Positions 11,074-19,497 of a DNA stretch of 64,000 nucleotides are shown in pieces. The number at the start of each line of letters is the position of its first letter. Positions within the stretch are counted from its first letter, which is position 1. The stretch spans positions 6,572,001-6,636,000 of the forward strand of contig CM082588.2 of assembly GCA_040954595.2 (NCBI GenBank). Reading direction: 5' to 3'. The DNA is from Balanoglossus misakiensis. Lineage: Eukaryota; Hemichordata. The position numbers and the translations under genes were made by a program. A model generated the notes under the pieces. That model did not search any database, was not told the DNA's origin, and saw only the letters and a program-made list of their open reading frames with translations.

Positions 11074-12276
11074 TATATTTATTATTATTATTATTATTAT
11101 TCTTCTTCCGAGAAATTCGGCCAGGTAGATCTGGAAAACCGCAGCACCTAGGGGGCTGAAACTTGGTAGGGTGATAGGGGCCAATGAGTAGACGTGCAGT
11201 GGCCCGTGAATATTTAATTAGTCATGTGACCTGGCGGCCATATTGGATTTCCTGAAAACCGTTAAATGAGTCCTTCTCAAAAACTACAAGGCCGATCGAG
11301 TTCAAATTTGGTGTGCAGGTAGCCTACCTTCTGTCCATCATTTTACCCCATTGAAATCATGACGTCACACATAAAGTTTTTTTGCTACAATTGTTTTTCT
11401 TAAAAAATACTTAAAACTTTAAAAATCTTCTTCTCCAGAACCAGCGGTTACCGATTCTCGGGATTTGGGTTATGTGGTCACCTAACCTATGTCTATCAAG
11501 TTTGCGAAGCGCACTGTGATTGGTCGATCATTATGGCGGCCATGTTGGATTTTCGGAAAACCATTGAAAAATGAAAATTCTGTTTTGTAGCCAAAATGTT
11601 GACAGCACGGAAATTCTTTTTTTGGATATGAGTCATCATATGACCGGAAGTTGTCACAATTTTTCGTGGCAATTTTCACATGACCTTTGACCCAGTTTTA
11701 AAAGAACTAATTATATATGCATATTCCCCATACCTCCTCTTGTAAAAGCACCACATTCATGAATTTTGTGGACATGGGTACCAATGCTGCCAGGACATGA
11801 CACAAATATTTTGGTAATTTTGGCAATGACCTTTGACCTATTTCTGCATATCTAATTCCATGCTACCCAATAGGGCTAGAGGTCTGGTATTGGTTGGACA
11901 TGGCCCAGTCTGGGGTCAAAATTTTATGCCCTAATTTTGGGTGACCTTGGGTGACCTTTGATCTACTTTCCCATATCTCAGCATCCAGAGCAGTTAGAGC
12001 CCTGGCTGTTATGGGTATTGAGCACATAATGGAGTCTTACACAAGACCTCATTAATTATGTGCATACCTAATTGCAGGCGAACCAATAGGGCTAGGGGTC
12101 TGGTTTTTTGTTGGATCTAGACTAGTATGGGGTCCAATTTTTTTGCCCAAATTTGGGGTGACCTCAGGTGACCTTTGACCTACTTTCCCATGTCTCGGTA
12201 TCCCCAGCAGATACAGCCGTGGAATTTGCTGGTCACCATGGGAACCGCTTGTGCCCCCCCAACGCTGCTTGCAGCT
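11074..12276 (+). repeat. Repeat R6 (type H), abutting a splice acceptor
   Basis: It is a near copy of R4, starting with an (ATT)n/TTC run. Its terminal hairpin at 12264-12275 is followed after 25 bp by the 3' splice site of the decarboxylase exon (AG at 12299-12300). Confidence 0.8.
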
Positions 12277-12300
12277 TTAATTTTCGTTTTCTTTTTGCAG

Positions 12301-12578
12301 CGATAGAAGGCTTTGTAGCAGAGCCCTACCCACAGCTTACTGTGGTGGTCTTCTATTACGACACCAAGAATGGAGATATGACGGACAAGTTCAACAGGGA
12401 ACTCCAAAAAAACATCTTGGCTGACGGAAGAAGCTTTATGTCGTCTGTGACAATAAAGGGAAGGTATCACCTCAGAATCTGTATTCTGAATTTTCGAACC
12501 CATCGCAAGCATATCGACTTTGCCCTGCAAATCATCCAGGAAAGTACTGTCCTGTTGAAAGATAAATACAAATTATAG
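12301..12578 (+). CDS. PLP-dependent decarboxylase (group II), terminal exon
   Basis: The exon follows the acceptor CTTTTTGCAG and starts with two bases of a split codon. It encodes the last ~92 residues before a TAG at 12576. The segment GRSFMSSVTIKGRYHLRIC, followed by the NFRTH motif, matches the conserved C-terminal region of group II decarboxylases (aromatic amino acid, glutamate, histidine and diaminobutyrate decarboxylases). These enzymes remove the carboxyl group of an amino acid with pyridoxal phosphate in the cytosol. The PLP-lysine and substrate-binding exons are not in the window; the 9 kb upstream is repeat, so the rest lies left of position 1 or this exon is a remnant. Substrate cannot be told. 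The frame and motif are intact, which favours a live gene. Confidence 0.75.
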
Positions 12579-14132
12579 TCAACGTTTCTGCCAAACGTCA
12601 TAATTAGTATTTGACGTCATGACGAATAATGCCTGTTGTATACAAGTTCGAATTCACTGAACCATTTTATTAGGTAAATTGGCCACGGATGGGTTGTTAA
12701 TCAATGTTTCCCGTTACCTGTTATTTTTACTGTTCCATTTTCCGGGTTAAGGTATATTTTGGCCGCGGACGAGGTTCTATACTTCACTAAAATATATCCT
12801 CGTGCGACACGAAGTTCCAGATGGTGAATTGATTTTATACCTAGTGACCAAGTTACATACGCAGACGCCTATGCACGTTACTCGGTTCCGTTACCTCTTA
12901 TATTATGATCTCTAGAGATTAGAGTCCATTTTCATTTATAAAATTCGTGATCTTGGAGACAACCTCCACAATGTGGACCCTTCTAAATGAAAATTATGTT
13001 AACCTTTTATCAAAATACATCAGGAACTCTCGGTCACTTGTTTAATAGGTGTTATTTCACGGCAACCTTATAGAGCAACTTACTAGCAGTATGTAAGCAA
13101 CCTCTTCAGTATTAAAAGCCTCTCCAGCAGCTTTGACAAATTATTTCAGATTAGGATAAATTTACTCTAGTTATTTTTCATTGGTTTAGAAACACATTTT
13201 ATTGTAAATTTAAAGTGATAAATCTGCCTCTATCTCTCTCTCCCTGGTCGCAGCGATGAAAATGGGATCTTTTACCGGAAGACTTGTGTCGATTTCTTCA
13301 TTCATTCTCTTCTGTGTTCGACAAGTTTTGTCATGTTGCAACAGAAATGTAGGTCACCCGAATTGGCCACGGAATGAGGTCTCTGGGATAGTATCTTGGG
13401 CAACAGTAACTATGGACAATAAAAACACAAATAAACACTCCTTTCTTCGGAATAAGCCACCCACATACCGAAGAACATAGATGTTATTGAATGCAGAAAC
13501 TGAAGAATTAGTGATAGCCTGTTAACAAAGGCTTTAAAAGAAAATAACCAGTAAAGGAATGCTATGTGTCATAAAATGGATCCCTAAAGTGTTTACATTA
13601 TATGTAGGCGTCGCAAAGCCCTTAATCGGTGAATTGCTTCTTGTGTAAAATAGGGTCGATTCGATATTGGTCAATCTTCGTGTACTGACCCCTTTATCAT
13701 AAATGCATACCTACATATAAAGCAGTATTTTAACCTTGGGTTGTGTTGTGACAACCAATAAATAAGTATATTTCAGCGAGGTGAAATGAACGTCAAAAGT
13801 GACTCGCTTTGGCCCTTTAATTAGGCAAATTGACAAGAAAACGGGCTGTTGGTATAGAATAAACACCTGTTTTCCCACTAAGGGGATAGATTTGTGTCAA
13901 TTTCTCCGTTTGTTCTATGAATCCATACTCAGATATAAGAAGTGATTGGCCAACAGTATCTGATATTTCTTTGGCCAGGTGGTTTTGGCGACAAGCCAAA
14001 CAAGACAGGATGTAAACACATGACACCTACTTATTCTTTTGCACACGATTTTAGCAATGAAGAGAAACTGAAAATACCAAGTAGAAGGCGTATGAGTAAA
14101 TACAGTAATATATCATCCTGTTCACTGAAATG
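12579..14132. other. Intergenic region
   Basis: It holds the 3' flank of the decarboxylase exon. AATAAA-like sequences occur near 13418-13436, far downstream. Apart from one weak open frame at 13256, no gene, RNA or repeat is recognisable. Confidence 0.5.
13256..13480 (+). other. Weak 74-aa open frame with signal-like start
   Basis: The ATG lies two bases after a possible acceptor (TCCCTGGTCGCAG). The N-terminus is basic then hydrophobic (residues ~8-27), as in signal peptides. The rest is short and unlike any family I recognise. It could be a small secreted peptide, an exon fragment or chance. Confidence 0.15.
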
Positions 14133-14140
14133 TATAAAAA
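14133..14140 (+). promoter_or_regulatory. TATA box of the decapeptide-repeat gene
   Basis: TATAAAAA is followed about 30 bp later by a likely start near 14163. A possible 5' leader exon (about 14163-14207) ends at the donor GTTTTAG/GTAAGT. An acceptor at 14834-14835 (GTTGGTGCAG) would join it to the coding exon. Confidence 0.5.
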
Positions 14141-14865
14141 GTCGCGCACCTTGACTTTCAGCATACAGCATTTACAGCGCACGGGGGACGTGGTGTTAAA
14201 GTTTTAGGTAAGTTTTCATCATGTTTTAATTTTGAATTGTGACCAGTGATATAGCGATTCTCAATAGGATCATGGTGGTAACGTTGGCTGTACACGCCCG
14301 CATGGAATTAGTGACAGATCACCCAGGAATGACACTTGTCCAGAGAAACTGGAATTCCTGTTTAGGGCTGGATTGAATTTAAAGACGTTTCGAGGTGAGT
14401 GCGGGTCCCCAAAAGTACTATCTGGGACTGGTCGAGATCGCGTTTTTTTGCCATGAGATCGGGCACCTCATATGCATTTTCAACAAATACGGACAAACTC
14501 AGTTCGTCTATTTATATATCCATTTGTGCTTCACCGCGCCTCAGTTTCATCGGTTATTTCAACCCTGAAGGCTAATTGTCATTAGGCACCGGATTTGCCA
14601 GTAACAGTTTCGACGCGGTAATCTCCATTGCAGGCATTTCGCAGGGACGGTAGTTTTGAACATTGAACATTGAATCATGAAAGTCTTCACGAATACAAGA
14701 AGAGCCGAGAGCCGACCAGTTGGAGAACTGGGCGCCTGTGCACAGTTGCTCCATGAGCAAGTTTTTTTTACTGTGCACGTTTGTTGGATTGGATGCACTG
14801 CTGTGAATTCTGATTTTGAAATTCTGTTGGTGCAGTTTTGAGACAGAGGAGATCAGCCACCGAAG

Positions 14866-15817
14866 ATGGACAGAAGAATGATGCAGCAACAGCAGATGAT
14901 GGCAAGGCGACTTCAGTATCAGCAGATGATGGCAATGAGGGCCCAGCAGCAGCAGATGATGGCGCAGAGAGTTCAGCAACAGCAGAAGATGGCAAGGAAA
15001 GCTCAGGAACAGCAGATGGAAAACGTTCAAGACGCCTATGCGGCCATGCACGCCGAACAGGTAAGCTCTGAACTTCTGTGCGTGTGGTACTGTGGTGCTG
15101 GTGAAATCACCAGAACTCACAAGACGGGGTCAGTTTTCAGTGTCGTGACTAACTGCGTATGTCAGTTAGCTTACATCGATCCGTCACACTACAGAAAACA
15201 CGCACTAATATACCTGCGGCACATATCACAGCTGCATATACAATTTGATAGACTGTAATGATCAGCTCAGAACAACCCGCCCTGGCAGTTCCCGTGTCCT
15301 GCCGTGTCCACCTGGCTCGATCGACTCAGAACCCGTAAACATCATGACTGCCGACACCGACAATATTATACAAAATAACTTAGAAAAACAGAGTTCCGTG
15401 TACTTAGGTTTTGGACGAACAATTTAGTAACACTCAGTGGCTAGACAAGACATCGGTCACAAAACAGGCCAGCTTGCGACGCGTCGATGTTTACCAACGC
15501 GTATACACGATATGTGTAACCATGACGCAGCGGATGATTACCAAATATTACCAAAAACATAGTTCCCAATAAAATAAATGGCATGATTAATTTTTTGCAT
15601 AACATGACATAAACTTGGCTTGTGTGTGAGCCAAGTATAATATTCGTTGATATTTTTGTTCGTTCAGATGAGTAAAATACGAGTGGCGTAAAGGTATATT
15701 TCGTGTTGACATATATTTTTTTCTTCTTTTATTGTGACCTAGGGATTTGGAGGTGGCTTCGGTTGTGGTGGTGGTGGCTTTGGAGGTGGATTTGATTGTG
15801 GTGGAGGCGAATTCTGA
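14866..15817 (+). CDS. Decapeptide-repeat, Gly-rich small protein (two coding exons)
   Basis: Coding exon 1 is 14866-15060, ending exactly at CAG/GTAAGC. Exon 2 is 15743-15817, after the pyrimidine-rich acceptor ATTGTGACCTAG. The join is in phase 0 and gives 89 aa. Residues ~9-58 are five 10-residue repeats of the form QQMMAxRxQx (QQMMARRLQY, QQMMAMRAQQ, QQMMAQRVQQ, QQKMARKAQE, QQMENVQDAY), probably helical. Exon 2 encodes only GFGGGFGCGGGGFGGGFDCG and GGEF, a Gly/Phe tail with two cysteines. There is no signal peptide or membrane segment. I do not recognise the family. A self-associating structural or condensate-forming protein is possible but unproved. The upstream TATA box, exact splice sites and AATAAA downstream support a real gene. 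Confidence 0.6.
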
Positions 15818-15980
15818 ATGGTCACACGTACAGTGGAACCCACCGAAGACGGATAGAATTGGTGAAATGCCTTCACAACTGTTCCGCTTCGAGATCGTCA
15901 TCCAAGAATTACAATATTAACCAAGGCAGCAAACTACTTTGCAGACCCATATTTCTTGACGTGGGCAATTCTATAGAAAT

Positions 15981-15986
15981 AATAAA
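15981..15986 (+). terminator. Poly(A) signal of the decapeptide-repeat gene
   Basis: AATAAA lies 164 bp after the stop codon at 15815-15817. Confidence 0.5.
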
Positions 15987-17850
15987 TAGCCCGTTTGCCC
16001 GTGCACGGAACTGTTTATTAGGAAACAATGGGTTGACTGTACATTGTTATGTAGTAACCCATTGTTTTCTTTTAAAGTTCCACTGCACTGTATATATGTA
16101 TATATTTTAAAGTTTGTTTGTATCAGAGTAGCTTCCAATTCTCTTCGATAGTCTGGTTGCAACAAATTCATTTTTAAATTGTTCATTTATTGAATTGTAT
16201 GTTTTACTGTCAGGGATGATAACCTGTTGTTAATCGCAATTTTGTAAACATTAGATAATTTTTCTTGAAATGTAAAACCATAAGAAATGTACAAATGTTC
16301 GTAGAATATAATGGGTTAGAATTAAATGCTCTATACCAGAAAGGCTTTAAGCATTTGTTTACGTGAGGAACTCGTTTTTTTGTGGTAGTGCAATTTTTAG
16401 CGAGTGTGAAAGCTTATGTGAGAGACGGATATCCTTCTGGTTGCGTTTAACCCAGTGATGCCTAAAATACAAAAATACAAAAGAAAAGAAAAAGAAAAAC
16501 CATGACGCTCCATACTTTGAACAATCACACAAACTAAGCAAGGTCAAGTGCACAGGTGTTGTGAACGAGAAACCCCTAACGACCATAGCGTGGCAGCCCG
16601 GGAATTTATGAGTTGGTTAATAAAAATAGCATTGGACTTTAGTAACATTTCTGTCTTAACACGCATGCGTCATGGTAGATATCCGCGCCTACATAAAATG
16701 CACTCTCCACACAAGTTCAAGAAACTTATTCCCAGCGTTTATGTTCGTTGAACTACTGAGTGTTCTCGATCCCACTTGACGCTGTTTTTGGCCGACTTTT
16801 CCTGTATATTATTCCGACCAGCTTATTTAGTATTTCTCTAACAATTACCGCCACCTTACATGAAAAAAAAATAATTACATTGTACAAGTAAAATATTATT
16901 CATTTTAATTTTTAACAGAAAATACATGCCCTCCACATCTTCACAATATAGTAAACGTCGATCAGATACATATTGATTTCACACACACATTCGCCGCACA
17001 TGAAGTAATCAATTAATAGTATTTGGCTATCACTACCATTTGCCATGTAATAAAAGTGTTTAAGTAATTGCATGTTTTAATTTGTAAAATGATCGTAATT
17101 TTGTATTCTGGTTCTAATTGTTCTGTCTGTCATACAACTGACCGGAACAAATTTGGGAACAAAATGTCAACTCTCTCATTTCAACGGGTCGACTAATTAA
17201 CATCCGGTTGTTGATTCGGCGCAGATTCAATTCGGTTGTTGTCAAATTAAACAGACCACAACCATTATTTCGCTGTTTCAGAGATCACTTGGTTTATTGG
17301 TGTATTGATTGTCGCGCGATCAAAGCAGAAAATCTCATTTGAAAACGTTCCGTTCTGTCAACATTTCGTTCGATTACAAAAATGAAAAGAAATAACAGAA
17401 CGCTGCAAATTGGATGCAGTGTTTGTATTATTGAACGCTGTCGCAAATTCTCCTGTGAAAAATTGGAGAATTTTTTGACGTTCTTGGTGTAAATTTCACA
17501 AAATTCAATTGTCACTGTTGCGATACCGATGCGCATGCAGGTTTTGCATCTTTATATATTCAGTGCTATCCTAAATCGACAGGTGGGTTCACGGTTGGTC
17601 TCGCCAACCTGACTACGATTTCAACGCCAGGGCGAGTGGAGCATGCGCAAAGCCCCAGCCGAAATGCAAATTGGCCACGTGTAATACAGAGCTGTGTTGT
17701 ATTTATAGTAAGCCAATGAAAAACTCGACATTAAGGAAAAAGTTGAGGGTACCTATCGAACGGTGCAAGTGTTGATAAGACTTTGGATAGGGCAGTATGA
17801 TGACTGGGAGCTGAGTGTGAGGTAATCCTGCCACGCGACGAATAGTGAAA
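15987..17850. other. Intergenic region upstream of the Ig receptor
   Basis: It is AT-rich with no convincing gene. The last 300 bp have promoter-like motifs for the next gene: TATATA near 17555, GCATGCGCA (NRF1-like) near 17640, CACGTG near 17677 and TATTTATAG near 17700. Which of these is used cannot be told. Confidence 0.4.
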
Positions 17851-19497
17851 ATGTTGTACAAATTTTGTATTTACCAATTTTTCGTGCAATTTCACTATTT
17901 CGCGGCCAGCGGAGTGACGGCCCAATTATTGTCCGCTGGGTTTTCCGAAGAACCAGATGCTGCCGTGCACGTGTTTGAGCACGGATCGACTGAAGTCTTG
18001 ACTGTCTACCTGAAGTGTAAGGTTGAGAGTGTTCACTCTGAACACAAAGTCTCGTGGCTCAAAAATAGCGTCATTATCAGTGATGATCTCCGGATGAGAC
18101 CAGGTTACCATGGACGGTACAGTATACAAGGCGGAGGCGTCGATGGACGGTATGATCTTCAGATGCACCCGGTTTCGGTCTTATACGCCACTATCGACGC
18201 GGGCGTGTACACCTGCGCTGTCCTGCGGCGGCACGACGAGTCCGTGGTCCGGTCTTCTCGCGCGGCCAGAGTCACGCTGTACGTCACCCCACGACTGGGC
18301 CACCCGATTTGCCGCGCTCCCCGAGGGGTGGCGGCGACCGACACGGGCATCGTCGTCACCGAGGGAACACCGGTGCATCTGTCGTGTCAGTCGGATCTGG
18401 GAATTCCGCCGGCGTCGCTCGCGTGGGACAAAGACGGCGAAGTTCTGACCAGCGCAAGGCAGGGATTCGACCAAGGGTTTGAATTTCTCGACTACGACTG
18501 GTTTCCAAGTCATCTTGATGATGCAAACACGCGGTTCAGGTGCAGTATGGACCACCCGGGGTTTTCAGTTCCTGGGTATATCAGAGTAGACACGAGCTGT
18601 GTACTGGGACCCTTCGAGATCCACTACAAACCATCAGTCAGTCTTCTAGTGAGAAACCAAACTCTTCTGCATGGCAGTGTAAATATCACCATCGAGTGTG
18701 AAGCAGACGGTAACCCGTCGGAGTACACGTACTCTTGGACCCACCACGAGGCTGATGATGATTCGAACGGTGAGTACTTCCACGTACAGAGTCAGGGAAA
18801 TTCCCTCTCAATTTTTGGAGTCGGCCGAGAGAGCCGGCTTCGTGTAACATGCCGCGTAGAAAACTCAGTCGGCAACGGTACAGCGAGCAGCGTTCTTTTC
18901 GAATTAATATCCCCGGAACCGACATTAAGTCCCCCCGCGGCGTCGCAAGACATCCCCGCTAGTTTCGTACACGAGCAGTACTCGGCGAAACGGCCACACC
19001 CGGGAATACTTGTCACAAGCACTGCCGTTGTCGCCCCGTTCGCCGCAGTCCTCCTGGTTAGTCTGCTAGTAGCGTGCATCGTGAGACGTCGAAAGGGAAA
19101 GGAGTCAACGGACGGCGAGGACACCGACTGCCGCCGAGAGAACGAGGAGAGAAACGCCGCCTCAAACTGCGCCAGCTACTTCAGCTACGGCTACGATCAG
19201 GTATACAACGACATTAGACCGTACGCAGTGACGGAGTTATCTCGCGGGAGAGCTTCCAAACCTACGCCCGCTGAACACGGCCCGACAACCGGCGATTCTG
19301 CCAAACAGAGAGACGCGGAACTAGGAGCGGTGTCGTCAGCCGTAAACGGGAACCTGACGATGAGAATCGGAGAACACACCGGTCAGGGAGGGGGGCAACG
19401 GGAATTCGTGAAGATTCCTCGCCTTGAACACATCTATGCCACAATAAACAGCGACGGAGAAGATTCGGCGCCGCCGCCTGAGGAGTTTTACTGCTGA
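17851..19497 (+). CDS. Intronless three-Ig-domain type I membrane receptor
   Basis: The start is the first ATG (17851), giving 548 aa and a TGA at 19495. Residues 1-24 form a signal peptide rich in Phe and Tyr. Three Ig-like domains follow, each with the cysteine pair and core tryptophan: C56-C122 with W69, C179-C231 with W192, and C283-C334 with W296. Domain 1 has the DAGVYTC motif. N-glycosylation sites are at about 269 (NQT), 278 (NIT) and 342 (NGT). A membrane helix at ~386-411 is followed by RRRK. The 137-residue tail has tyrosines in YNDI (452), YAVT (458) and YATI (529), possible SH2 or sorting motifs but not canonical ITIMs. The layout suits adhesion or immune recognition at the cell surface; the ligand is unknown. 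A single uninterrupted exon is unusual for this architecture. GC content and codon use are higher than in the flanks. Confidence 0.85.
   Translation: MLYKFCIYQFFVQFHYFAASGVTAQLLSAGFSEEPDAAVHVFEHGSTEVLTVYLKCKVESVHSEHKVSWLKNSVIISDDLRMRPGYHGRYSIQGGGVDGRYDLQMHPVSVLYATIDAGVYTCAVLRRHDESVVRSSRAARVTLYVTPRLGHPICRAPRGVAATDTGIVVTEGTPVHLSCQSDLGIPPASLAWDKDGEVLTSARQGFDQGFEFLDYDWFPSHLDDANTRFRCSMDHPGFSVPGYIRVDTSCVLGPFEIHYKPSVSLLVRNQTLLHGSVNITIECEADGNPSEYTYSWTHHEADDDSNGEYFHVQSQGNSLSIFGVGRESRLRVTCRVENSVGNGTASSVLFELISPEPTLSPPAASQDIPASFVHEQYSAKRPHPGILVTSTAVVAPFAAVLLVSLLVACIVRRRKGKESTDGEDTDCRRENEERNAASNCASYFSYGYDQVYNDIRPYAVTELSRGRASKPTPAEHGPTTGDSAKQRDAELGAVSSAVNGNLTMRIGEHTGQGGGQREFVKIPRLEHIYATINSDGEDSAPPPEEFYC

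Larger units (their letters stand above)
3302..12181 (-). promoter_or_regulatory. Repeat-borne DR1 nuclear-receptor sites (about 18)
   Basis: TGACCTTTGACCT, read on the minus strand as AGGTCA-A-AGGTCA, is an exact DR1, the consensus bound by RXR heterodimers, HNF4 and COUP-TF proteins. Exact copies start at 3302, 3540, 3778, 4017, 4943, 5181, 5420, 6290, 6552, 6790, 7830, 8102, 8933, 9291, 10730, 10969, 11827 and 12169. One-mismatch forms lie near 8788, 10255, 10493, 11684 and 11954. Many have a further TGACCT half-site about 10 bp upstream. The motif match is direct; binding is inference. Confidence 0.6.
3010..12276 (+). repeat. Head-to-tail array of seven related repeats (R0-R6)
   Basis: Seven copies of one repeat family lie in the same orientation. 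Each ends in the hairpin GCTGCTTGCAGC, at 4110, 5513, 6940, 8168, 9386, 11062 and 12264. Most are followed by a short AT tail and a TTC-, TTCT- or ATT-rich stretch that begins the next unit. Shared blocks in order are: a 'one-residue-gap' motif region near AAATCTCA/ACTTGG; a GGCGGCCATATTGGATTTT block (in R2, R3, R4 and R6); and a 3' part with TTAATTATGTGCATACCTAATT and TGACCTTTGACCTACTTT. By similarity the copies fall into types F (R0, R1, R5), G (R2, R3) and H (R4, R6). No protein-coding domain is recognisable. Short open frames in it are chance. Confidence 0.85.

Noticed and set aside
14838-15071. Ala/Asp/Ser-rich frame overlapping the decapeptide exon
   Set aside because: It is an alternative frame of the same 30-bp DNA repeat; only the Gln/Met frame ends at a phase-matched donor and joins an in-frame exon.
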